Assembly: GCA_034370585.1 (NCBI GenBank)
Contig: CP139753.1
Location: forward strand, 3,908,501 to 3,972,500
From: Fragaria x ananassa
Taxonomy: Eukaryota; Streptophyta; Magnoliopsida; Rosales; Rosaceae
DNA length: 64,000 nucleotides
Direction: 5' to 3'
Part shown: positions 10,186-21,060 of the stretch, piece by piece
Position numbering within the stretch: position 1 is the stretch's first letter
Layout: each line of letters starts with the position of its first letter
Notes under the pieces: model-generated
The model's database searches: none
Seen by the model: the letters and a program-made list of their open reading frames with translations, nothing else
Told to the model about the DNA's origin: nothing
Made by a program: the position numbers and the translations under genes

Positions 10186-11700
10186 TTGCTTGCTGGATGT
10201 GGAGGAGGATCTTGGGTTTGGTACTGGTGTAGTCGTGTTTCTTGGAGTGTTTAGTTATATATGGTTCTGTGTTTGGTTTAGTTGTGAAGGTTTCTAGCTA
10301 TATAGTTGGTACGTGCTCAATCTCAGTTGGTGTCTGTTTCATCAGTCCATGTTTAGGGTTTTATGTCTCGTTGGGTCTAGAGAAGTAGTAATTGCTCTTC
10401 TTCTACAAGTGCAGCTACTAGTACTTGAGCAATGTTATGTTTCAGTTATTAATAAAAATGATATTTGGTGATCTCTCTCTCTCTCGCTCTCACATTTTGT
10501 TTTGAAAATTAAGCATCATGATCTTGTTGAAAATTCTAAAAGACTAGCAATTGCAGAGAAAAGTTTGCATTAAGCTTCTTATCCTCTCAGTATGATAATC
10601 GACCATTAATTTGTCCATTATGTTATGAGAGAGATCTTCTATCTGATGTTCAAAGAACTCAACTTTAATAAGCTAAAACCAGTACATCATACATCTAACT
10701 TGTTAACTAAAGGTTGATGAAGACAAATCCAAAATTATATTAGCTTCATCAAGATGCCCTAGCCTCATGGAGAGCTAGTGCAGATTTCCAGTATCCCAGT
10801 TAACAAATCAAATCCCTTAAGCAAGAGCAGTGACTCCCAATGAGTCAATCAGTAACAAGTAACATATGAGTCTAGATGGATGGTCACTTGGTCATTATTA
10901 ACTAATGAAGATCTAAAGTATAATTATGTCAGCCTAATACTAGGCTAGTGAACACCAATTTATGTCTACCTTCATAAGACTTATGAGTTTGGTCACCAAC
11001 CAGCTTCAGAGACTGTAAATGAAGCAATCAAGTGGCTTTTAAGGAGTTCAAAGCTTGTGTACTATGGTTCATTGAAGGTGCTTCCTCAGGATTTCACATG
11101 GCCAATGTTCTCAAGTCTCAATCACACAATATATGATGAGCAATGTCTCAAGCCTTGAGAGCATGTATAGTATGACACATTAATGCTCCTGTTTTAATCG
11201 TTTAAGGCTTATTAGGATACTTGTGATTGTGAGCCTGTGGCAAACCACGTCCTAAGAACAAAAAAATTTCAGTCCTAAACCATACACCACATGCCTCGAG
11301 CCGTAGCCTTTGACGAAATGACCTTCCTGGTGACTTCCTATAATATAAGCTTTTGAGATCTTGAGAGATATAATATCGTCAATCTTATTAATTGATATCG
11401 GTTTCACAAAAAATCCTACAACAATTAACGAGTACAAGATAGAACGTTGTAGAGGTATACATTTTTGTTTCTTTAATCTTGACAACCCTTATAAAGTCAT
11501 GAAATGATCATAGATCACAATGTAAAGTTTTTGAAAAAAAATATATAATATGAAAAAAAAAATCAGTTTTTAGAGGGAAAAACAAATTCGCATAAAAGGA
11601 GTTTAAATACCAAACGTCACACGCCCTAACGACGCCGTTTCACCCCAAACGACAACCTTATACGACGTCATTTTAGACCAGTCTGGCCTTCGATTCCAAA
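10186..11700. other. 3' flank and intergenic
   Basis: It holds the 3'UTR of the previous gene (to about 10470), a CT-rich microsatellite near 10472-10492 and then AT-rich spacer. I see nothing else. From about 11700 the sequence becomes a likely 5'UTR exon of the next gene. Confidence 0.4.
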
Positions 11701-12380
11701 CCCAATTAATTTGTATCGGAGGGAGAGAGAGTCCAGGAGAGAAAATCACATGGATCTGTTTGATTACTGAGAAAACTTCGCTCCAATTTCACTGGGATTC
11801 AAATTCTTCTGTGATTTTTGGCTTCGGCAAAGTGAATAGTGATCCCAATTTACCTCTCACAAATCGTGGGTCTATTCTCAAAGAGTCAACAGAGGGGGGC
11901 CTGAGGTGGGTTTCTCTGCATCAATCTCTGTGAAATACTTGGAAAGTTTGAATTTTTATGATGTTTGTGAATCTGGGTATGTTTGAAAGAGGTGGAATTT
12001 TTGTGGGTTTTGCTTGGAATTGGAAATGTGGGTTTGGGTATTTTGTGAATACTTCATTAGGGTTTTTAGATTAATGGGTTTTTGATTTGTTATGTTTGTA
12101 TAGAAATGCATTACTGTTTTCATGCATGGGAGATAAGCAATTTGTGATAGAGGTGTCCAACAATGTGGTTTTAATGAGATTGGGTTTTAGCTCATTTACA
12201 ATCAAATGCATACGCTTAGGAGGATATGGATAATTGTGAAGGATTGGAAGTGTTTCGGTTGAGATTTAGACCGTAGTTTAAATGGTAAAGGTTGATGCTT
12301 TTTGGTGTTTACTGTCTGGTTATTGTTAAAACATCATTGAAACTGATACATGTTATTTGGCAGAGAAGAGAAGAAAAACA

Positions 12381-15300
12381 ATGGATGATAGCTGTGCTGT
12401 CTGTGCTGAGACACTTCAATGGGTTGCCTATGGTCCATGTGGCCATCGGGAGGTCTGCTCCACCTGCATTGTTCGCCTCCGTTTCATCTGTGGAGATTCC
12501 CATTGCTGTATCTGCAAGAGTGAATCTAAGACCATCTTTGTGACCAAGGTCAGGCATCATAACTGCGTACATAGTAAACTGCACATTATGGTTTTTGATT
12601 TGGTAGCAATGTAGGTTTACAATGCCAAACAAGTATAATGTACTTTCCAGGGTTATAATGTTCTATCTTGTTGGATCCAATCAATTCAATTTCATAACTG
12701 TTTCCTGTAGTTTAAGTATAATTGTATTCCATGATTAACCCCGGTCTCCATTTTTTGGTAGTGGAGGATACTTAAGCAGATAAGTACTATTCTAGTATTC
12801 ATATAGTGTGCATATAAGAAATAAAGAATAGATGATTATTATTGATGTGAAGTTATTGCTAGATCGACAGTTGAGTTCTGTTCGTTTATTTTGCATGTAA
12901 TGTACATATGTGGGATGTGTCTAGTTGCTCTTACATGGTTTCTTCTCTTCCTGTTTTATGTCTCCAGGCGTTAGGCGACTATACAAGGATGATCAGTGAC
13001 TTTTCTGCTTTGCCAGCGCCTCTAATGGAGGGTCAACTTGGACCATACTGGTATCATGAAGGAACACAAGCCTATTTTGATGATGTTGATCATTACAAGA
13101 TGATAAAGGCCATGTGCAGGCTATCATGTAGTCTTTGTAACAAGATTAATGAACAAAGGAGTGAAAGGTCGAAGAAAAAAGGGGAATTTAAAAATGTTGA
13201 GCGGCTGAAAAGTCATTTGTTTCATCGGCATAGGCTGTTCATGTGCAGTCTGTGCCTGGAGGGAAGGAAGGTGAGACATATTAAATGAAACTTTGTATGA
13301 TACATATTTTTTCATCACAATATGTGGTACCTCGTAATAGATCTTTTCAGAATTACTCTGTGGCTCTCTGGATAAGCAATTCTGCTTCTGATCATTATCA
13401 TTTAGCATGTATATTGCTTTAGGCATGATATATCATCTATATTGTCATATATCTATCTTGTTTTGGAGGGTTATACTCAGGTTGATATTGCTTTAAGACA
13501 TGAGATATCATCATAATGTTGTGATATGTCTATCTTGTTATGAAGAGTTTATACATAGTTTGATATCTTGCCAATATTCTTCTTTTATTCTCTTAAATTT
13601 TGCACCCTGATGTCTCTAACGTTAAGTTGTAATACAGATATTTATCTGTGAGCAAAAGTTATATACTAAAGCACAATTGGAACGGCATACAGAGACAGGT
13701 GATTCAGAGGTAGATGGCAGTGAGAGTGAAAGATGTGGGTTTAATGGACACCCTATGTGTGAGTTTTGCAAAAATCCATTTTACGGAGATAATGAGCTGT
13801 ACATGCATAAGTCTACCGAGCATTTTACTTGTCATATATGCCAAAGGTAATCTGCTTTGTTTATGAGAAGGAAAGTGTCTATTTTTTATACCTTTATCAA
13901 ACTGACACTTTCTATGTTCTTTGATGCAGGCAGCGTCCAGGACAGTATCAATACTACAGTAACTATGACAACTTGGAGGTCAGTATTCATAACTCTGACC
14001 ACTAAAATAATATGTTGCAAGTACATTTCTGTACTCTAGTTTTGCTCAGTAGTTGACATAAAGTCTACTTTACAGATTCATTTTCAACAAGCGCACTTCT
14101 TATGCAAGGATGATGCCTGCCTAACAAAAAAGTTCGTTGTTTTTGCAACTGATTCTGAAATGAAGGTGACACTTTAGAACTTGGTCCTTGCTTGCCTTCT
14201 TTTCTGCTGTTAAAATTTGAACTTTTAATACATGACGTAAACGCAGTTGTGTTTTACTTGTTATGTTGAGGTTGCTCTGACTTCAGTTTATATCTGCAGA
14301 GGCATAATGCCAAAGAACATGGAGGGAGCATGTCTCGCTCCCAGCGTAGAGCTGCTCTTCAGGTTTGTATGATATAACTTATTTCAGTCTTAGCTGATAG
14401 ATTCTTGTTCACTTTTACCTGTATTCTCTTGTCTGCTACAGCTAAGGTATTTTGTAGCCATGTTCTGCATCAACTGCATCCTCAAAGTTTCACTCATATT
14501 TAGGGTGTGCCAATGCAATCATTTTTTTTTTGTCTAAACCAGATACCAGTAAGCTTCCAGTGTAGGAGAAGTAATGAGGATAATCATCATGGACTGGATG
14601 CTGGAGGACATGGTTCTGATGTTGATGCTGAAGATAATCAACTTTCCCTGACTGTTCAAGCTAGTGTTGATACAGCCAATGCAGAAAGGTTACGTAATAC
14701 ATCCTCTACTGTCCAAGCAGTTTTTGATCGTCGAGGAGCAAGTGACTCTGGGATTATTGCTAGCCGTTTTGAGTCATTAGCTACCACAGAAACTGAGTCA
14801 TCTGTAAGATGCTCTAATGTTTTACAAGAAAATTCACGTAATGTACTGGCAGAAGAATCGGCCTTCCCTCCACTTCCTCTGGCTCAAAGTAGCAGGCAAC
14901 AGAAATTTAGAAATGGTTCTGAACGTATGGATGGTAGCACAATGGCTTCTCGCGTTCGTCGCCTTAATACCGTAAATGTTCTCAATTCTTCTTCAGCTTG
15001 GCCAACAGCAAGACGTCAACCTAAATCATCTGCCAGTAGTTCTCACCAGTTATCATCATCTAGTTCTCCTGTATTTTCCCAGAGTAATACTGTAACGATT
15101 AATAGGACTATGCCTTCCGGATATGCAACTCCTGGTCCAGAGAGACAAGCTGCAGCTAACGGTTTTGTATCATCGAATATTCTTAGCACAGGGAAGTCAC
15201 CTAGCACTAGTAGGGTGGGCCACTCTACTTCAGCTCCAAACCTCGTTGAGAGAGGATCTATAGACTCTGATAGTCCTTCTGTATCGGCTACTCAAACTAG

Positions 15301-16099
15301 TAGAGAACCTGCAAGTAGTAAGACAATATTACCCAAGGTCGGAGATGTTCAGACTGCCAACAAGTCCCTTGTAGAAAAAATCCGTGATGCTTTAGAGTTT
15401 GATGAGAACAAATTCACCACATTCAAAGAATTATCTGGAAAGTACCGCAAGGATTTAATCAATACGGGGGAATATCTGGCCTGTGTGGACCAGTTTGGCC
15501 TGTCACACTTGGTTCTTGAGCTAGCTCAACTGTGTCCTGATGGTGAGAAGCAAAGAGAGCTTGTTGAGACTTACAATTTCAACATGAAGAGCAGCGGTTC
15601 TCTTGGCAAGTCAAAGAGCAGTTCCAAGAAAGGCAAGGAAAAATGTGTAGATAATGGAACCACTAGTTCGAAAGATGCTTTGAAGTTGAATTGTAAACCT
15701 CCTGTTGAAGATGCAGCAGTCGTATTGAAGAATGATCGTCACTCTAGCAAAGGAAAATTGAAGATAGCACTTGAGGATGAACAGATCAACCTGGATTCTG
15801 GAAATCATATGCCGATAGGTCAGAATGGATCTCAGTCGGCTGGTGGTAGCTCAAAGAAAACAGCTAATAAGCAACAAAAGAAGGTTCCCAAGTTTCTTAG
15901 AAACCGCCTTGGTGATAATGCTGTAGCACTGGCAGAACTTGGTGATGCTGAAATCGGTCCTGACCTGATTGAAGAAAAAACAGATAGAGACAAGGATCCC
16001 CCTGAAGGGTTGCCAGTTCGCAGTGTTTGGCAAAACGGAGGTGGCCGTAGACTCGTGAACATGACCATGAGAAACCGTCCGAAACGTGGAGTTGTCTGA
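12381..16099 (+). CDS. ZNF598/HEL2-type RING and C2H2 zinc-finger E3 ubiquitin ligase
   Basis: Seven coding exons (12381-12548, 12968-13270, 13638-13846, 13930-13978, 14076-14165, 14300-14362, 14543-16099) join in phase to give 812 residues. A RING finger lies at residues 5-45 (CAVCAETL..CGHREVCSTC..CCICK). C2H2-like fingers follow: RLKSHLFHRHRLFMC, CEFCKNPFYGDNELYMH and FTCHICQRQ..IHFQQAHFLC, then a basic KRHNAKEHGG segment. The last exon is long, Ser-rich and low complexity. In yeast and animals this family ubiquitinates collided ribosomes in translational quality control, and the same cytosolic role is inferred here. A 5'UTR intron (donor 11906, acceptor 12363) precedes the start. The upstream in-frame Met-less extension in exon 2 was not used, since 12381 is the first ATG. 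Confidence 0.92.
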
Positions 16100-16696
16100 T
16101 CTTAGTGCAGAACTGCTAGTTAGTACTGGTTGGCACCAGATGGACCATTTCTTTTGTATGAATGTTATTATGTCTGTGTGATCCATGGTTTGTATGTTTT
16201 CTGCAGCAGCAAGAAAAAAAAACTAGCAGTAGCTGGACAATTGAATGAGTATCTTTAGACAATCTTTCTCCCATAAGGGCGGGATTTGATTGGTTTCTGA
16301 TGTTTTCTTACCCAAGCTTATCATCCAGCAGTAACTAAAAGGTCCATGAAAAACGTTTTCCAGACATGTTTCATTCTATAAACAAGTTTCATATCACTAG
16401 TTTATGGACTATACTGGTGATTGATTAGTATTTTGGGAGCATTGGGAGTGCTTACTTGGAAAAATGGATTGTCATATGGGATATTTCTTAGGCAGAAGTC
16501 CTCGACCATCCTTAATGGAAGAAAGGTGTGGTAGAAGTGGAGGCTCGTAGCCAACCGACATTTGGGGATAGATGTAGTCACGGGGAGATAACCATGCCGA
16601 CGTCTGAGCTAGCTCCGGTGAGGCTGGTCCTTAGTCAGAGGGGGCTTTGGTTTTTTTACTAATATAGTAAAGTATATGTGTTGACTAAACAAAGAT
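16100..16696. other. 3'UTR and spacer before the tRNA gene
   Basis: Downstream of the HEL2-like stop I see a probable 3'UTR and no further gene. Confidence 0.4.
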
Positions 16697-16701
16697 GCGG
16701 G

Positions 16702-16744
<43 letters not shown>

Positions 16745-16769
16745 AGGTGTTCGATCCACCTTCACCGCA
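16697..16769 (+). tRNA. tRNA-Phe (GAA), nuclear type, no intron
   Basis: The 73-nt sequence starts GCGGGGATAGCTCAGTTGG and folds as a standard cloverleaf with anticodon GAA at positions 34-36 (loop CTGAAGA). The A box (TAGCTCAGTTGG) and B box (GTTCGATCC) are intact, the acceptor ends CACCGCA without encoded CCA, and a T run for Pol III termination starts 8 bases downstream. Compared with the usual plant tRNA-Phe as I remember it, the T-stem reads AGGTG/CACCT in place of GCGTG/CACGC. Both differing pairs are compensated, so pairing is kept. Confidence 0.95.
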
Positions 16770-18128
16770 TATGTGTATTTTTTTTTTAATTTTAATTTTT
16801 ATTTTTGCTATTTCCCTGGCAATTGTGAGAACCAGAATCTCGACAAACCCTCTTCCATATTTTATATGAGCTTTAATTTAGAGGCTAAACGTCATGAAAC
16901 ATATGGCCAAATTCATGAATAAGTTAAAAGGAATGTTAAACTTTCCAATAAACTCAAAGATTAAAGGTAAAAGCTTCTATAATGCTATGTGACATATATG
17001 GGACTGCTCTGTGACATCATACGGCAGGACTCAACAACAAGTTATACATATATTTGCTCTAAATCAACTCAAATTTGACCAACCAGAATCCAACAACTTA
17101 ACATTATATCCCTTATACCTATCTTTTTCCTTCCTTAATTAGTGTGTAAATTCAAAAGACGTTAGGTGGAGGCCATTTGCATGATGTGCAAACAACGTGG
17201 AATCCAATACTTTGATGCATTATGAGTTCTAACGAGGCCTACCCATCACCAGGATCTTAATAATATATGATTCAGATTCACCCTTTTCTGATTATATTTG
17301 TTTTAGTGATAATCTAATTAAGGACGTCGGCCGGACCAACTAATTACAATGTGTTTCAGTTTGCATGTGTTAATCTTCATATATATATAAAATCCCTTAC
17401 CACCTGAAAGAGATAGAAAGCAAAGTATGATTATATATCATGGTGATGGTTAGTCTTTCATCTAATGAAACAAATTTAAGGCAAGTTTTTGGCTGGTATG
17501 AGGAGGACATTAGAGTTTAGAATATCAATTTACAGATATGCCTGATGCATGAAGTGCCAAGCCAAATAGAGATCGAGTTAATGTGAATTTTAATTATTGA
17601 TCATCATGTCATGATCGTGTGTGACTACATAATGGAGTTGGTCGACTTGGAAATATATACTTCACCAACTCCCAACACCCAAGTTTGTGCAGATTCAATA
17701 GATATGTAGGGAGAAACAACCATATTTCACAACGAGTAAACTTTAGATTCCTTGCAGGCTTGCAGCTAGCGGTTTCTTAAAAAAAACACTATGAACTATT
17801 GTAGAGGTTTTCTCGACATGCATCACTAAATGAAGAACTGTGCCTGTTTCTGGTCGATCCTAAAACATAGGTAGTGGTTGAAAAAGCAAAAGTAGGGGGT
17901 AATGGAATCTCAAAGTTATTAGATCGACATAATGGAATCTCAAAGTAGGTACGTAGACAAAAAAGTGACTGCAAATACAAACCTCCATGGACAAAACCTC
18001 AAAACCAAATCGGAGGGTCAGTCGCTTTAGTCCACCGACTCCCTTCAATCTAAGTCGTCAGTTCATTTCATCCAATGGCCAAGAACTTCATGAAACACAT
18101 GCACCAATAACCTTCATGAAGTTTCCTC
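16770..18128. other. Intergenic; promoter region of the SAM synthetase gene
   Basis: AT-rich with no gene seen. A short direct repeat (AATGGAATCTCAAAG) occurs twice at about 17901 and 17932. The last few hundred bases should be promoter. Confidence 0.4.
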
Positions 18129-18136
18129 TATAAATA
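18129..18136 (+). promoter_or_regulatory. TATA box of the SAM synthetase gene
   Basis: TATAAATA is followed by a plausible 5'UTR exon ending at 18238, with a GTAAGC donor. The matching acceptor is TTTTGCAG at 19134, which gives an 896-bp leader intron, a common feature of plant SAMS genes. Confidence 0.6.
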
Positions 18137-19143
18137 CAAAGCCCTGAGCTAGAGTTTCAGTGTGAGAGAGCCTAAGATTCCAGCTTTGGCACCCAGAATA
18201 TAGGCAGCTCAGGATTCTTGCTTATCAAGTAAGCAGTGAGTACGAAGCATATATTATATTTCATGCTAAGGCCTTTTGCTTTCTTTTTCTCATACTTTTA
18301 AAATAACTGCCGCAATTCACTTGGTTTTGTACTCAACTTTGACATTTTTTTTCTTTGCTTCTGGGTTCGTGTCTCTTTGGGTTTTTGTATGACTGAACTA
18401 TCATTAGGGGGTCTTCATATGGAGTTCAATTAGTTTGGCTTGTAAACATGTAATTTCCTGGCTTTCTTGAGTTCTTTGTTGGTTGTAATTGCCTCACAAT
18501 TAGTTTTGATCAATTGACTGTTTTGTTTCCAGCTGCTCTTTGTTATTGAGTACTGAGGAGCAAATTTGAATAGATCTAAGTTCATGTTAGAGAAATGAAT
18601 CAAAAGTTCAAGTCTTTGGCAGCCAACTCTGGGCTTCTCTGACTTATGGCTCTTGTTTCTTTGCCTTGAAGTCATATGGAATAGTGTTTTATTGGATTTC
18701 TTATTTGGGCACCAAAATGTTGTACTTGCTGGCAGTGATGTTCCTCTGATTGCTTGATCTTGAAGAGTTTTACTTTCATATAGGTTCTCAAAAGCTAAGT
18801 CATGAGTATAGGACTTTAGGCCATTTCTACTTGATGTTTAACAGGGCTGATTCTCCTTCTGTTAGATTTTATCGGATTTGTTCTTTAATGGTGTGTGGTA
18901 GAAGGTTGCCTGTTTCCTTTCCTTTAGTATAGTTACTTTTGGAAGGTATAAATTTGTGAAAGTTATGCTAAGATACCATGTTCAGATGCTCCAAGTAAAG
19001 CAATCTTAGATATGGACTTGATGTCTTATTACAACACTTATAATATTGCTTGTTAATACCTTAATATGTTGCTTAGCTACTGGTTAATTAAAAGCTGAGG
19101 TTCTTATTCATTCCTAATATTGGTCCTTTTGCAGCTTCCAAAA

Positions 19144-20310
19144 ATGGACACCTTCCTCTTTACCTCCGAGTCTGTGAATGAGGGACACCCTGATAAGCTC
19201 TGTGATCAGATTTCCGATGCAGTGCTTGATGCCTGCCTTGAACAAGATCCGGACAGCAAAGTTGCCTGTGAGACTTGCACCAAGACCAACATGGTCATGG
19301 TTTTCGGAGAGATCACAACCAAAGCCAAAGTGGACTATGAGAAGATAGTGCGCGACACTTGCCGCAGCATTGGATTTGTTTCGGATGCTGTAGGCCTTGA
19401 TGCTGAACACTGCAAGGTCCTGGTGAACATTGAGCAACAAAGCCCTGATATAGCTCAGGGTGTGCATGGCCACCTCACCAAGCGGCCTGAGGAAATTGGT
19501 GCAGGAGACCAGGGTCACATGTTTGGTTATGCCACTGATGAGACTCCTGAGCTTATGCCTCTCAGCCATGTTCTTGCTACACAGCTTGGTGCACGTCTCA
19601 CTGATGTTCGGAAAAATGGCACCTGCCCTTGGCTGAGACCTGATGGCAAGACTCAAGTCACTGTGGAGTACTACAATGACCATGGTGCTATGGTTCCACT
19701 TCGTGTCCACACGGTTCTCATTTCTACTCAGCATGATGAGACTGTTACCAATGATGAAATTGCAGCTGACCTCAAGAAACATGTCATTAAGCCAGTTGTT
19801 CCTGAGAAGTACCTAGATGAGAAGACTATTTTCCATCTCAACCCTTCAGGTCGTTTTGTGATTGGTGGACCGCATGGTGATGCAGGTCTAACTGGCCGAA
19901 AGATCATCATCGACACCTATGGTGGTTGGGGAGCTCATGGTGGTGGTGCCTTCTCCGGCAAGGACCCTACCAAGGTAGACAGGAGCGGTGCATACATTGT
20001 TAGGCAGGCTGCTAAGAGCATTGTAGCCAATGGCCTTGCTAGAAGGTGCATAGTGCAGGTCTCATATGCAATTGGTGTACCTGAGCCACTATCAGTGTTT
20101 GTTGACACTTATAAGACTGGAAAAATTCCAGACAAGGAGATTCTGAAGCTAGTGAAGGAGGCCTTTGATTTTAGGCCTGGAATGATTGCCATTAACTTGG
20201 ACCTCAAGAGGGGAAGGTATTTGAAGACAGCTGCTTATGGACACTTTGGTAGAGATGATCCTGACTTTACATGGGAAGTGGTGAAGACCTTGAAGTGGGA
20301 AAAGCCTTAA
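19144..20310 (+). CDS. SAMS: S-adenosylmethionine synthetase (methionine adenosyltransferase)
   Basis: One uninterrupted coding exon of 388 residues. It makes S-adenosylmethionine from methionine and ATP in the cytosol, feeding methylation, ethylene and polyamine synthesis. Seen: N-terminal FTSESVNEGHPDKLCDQISD, the ATP-binding motif GAGDQG at residues 119-124, and the Gly-rich phosphate loop GGGAFSGKD at 266-274. The start at 19144 matches the family's MDTFLFTSES opening, and the in-frame codons upstream belong to the 5'UTR intron and leader. It is slightly shorter than the usual ~390-393 residues. The loop before the C-terminal YLKTAAYGHFGR reads DLKRGRYLK where related SAMS have about three more residues (Gly/Asn-Gly), and the last two residues are missing. 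Overall conservation suggests an active enzyme. Confidence 0.97.
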   Translation: MDTFLFTSESVNEGHPDKLCDQISDAVLDACLEQDPDSKVACETCTKTNMVMVFGEITTKAKVDYEKIVRDTCRSIGFVSDAVGLDAEHCKVLVNIEQQSPDIAQGVHGHLTKRPEEIGAGDQGHMFGYATDETPELMPLSHVLATQLGARLTDVRKNGTCPWLRPDGKTQVTVEYYNDHGAMVPLRVHTVLISTQHDETVTNDEIAADLKKHVIKPVVPEKYLDEKTIFHLNPSGRFVIGGPHGDAGLTGRKIIIDTYGGWGAHGGGAFSGKDPTKVDRSGAYIVRQAAKSIVANGLARRCIVQVSYAIGVPEPLSVFVDTYKTGKIPDKEILKLVKEAFDFRPGMIAINLDLKRGRYLKTAAYGHFGRDDPDFTWEVVKTLKWEKP

Positions 20311-21060
20311 AGAGTACAGGATGTGATTCTGATCTCTCTACTTAATAGCAGCTGATTATTGATTTGCTTCTTCCAAATCAAGAAGAGGCTTGCTATTGCT
20401 TGCTTTAGATGGTGTGCATGTGTGCTTTTTTTTTATTCTATCAAGCAGCTTCGTTTGGCATGTTGAATTCTATTGAAGAAAATAGTGGATTTTTGAGTTT
20501 GGTGCACAAGCTAGAAAGGATCAGCTGCAAGGCCACATCAAAATCAATATCAATGTACTAATACAGTTGTTTGGGGATCTCTTGAAGTATGATAACAAAG
20601 CTGTTTTAAAACAAACACCAACCCCATATGGAAGTAGAAACTGATGCGAAAATGGTCCTTTTCGGCATCTAAATTAAAGCCTGTGTCATCTCTATCAACA
20701 AAAATGAGCATTGGAGTGATTGGACACACCCTCATTTATAAGAACACCCCTTCTGTTTTCTTATAATACTGCAGTTCATTCTTACAGAGTAGTATAACTT
20801 CATTCTAAACCAGGTTTTTTATGCACTCCAATGTTTTCGTTAATAGTATGCACATGTCAAGTCTAGCTATATAGGTGGACTAGCGGATAAGCTCCCAGAA
20901 AGACCACACTTTTGAAACATCACAAGCTAGATGGTGCTGATTACCTTCAATTATTGATGAATTCATTAAAACATAATGTTACAACCATATGCGGTACATA
21001 AACTACAAGGAACTGATTTCCTGGCTATATATACTGAGCTATGTGAACATGAGATCCCAA
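20311..21060. other. 3' flanks of two convergent genes
   Basis: This holds the 3'UTR of SAMS and the 3' flank of the minus-strand ABCG gene. No other feature is seen. Confidence 0.4.

Noticed and set aside
19114..19782. 222-residue open frame antisense to SAM synthetase
   Set aside because: It lies opposite a highly conserved coding exon and only mirrors its codon structure.
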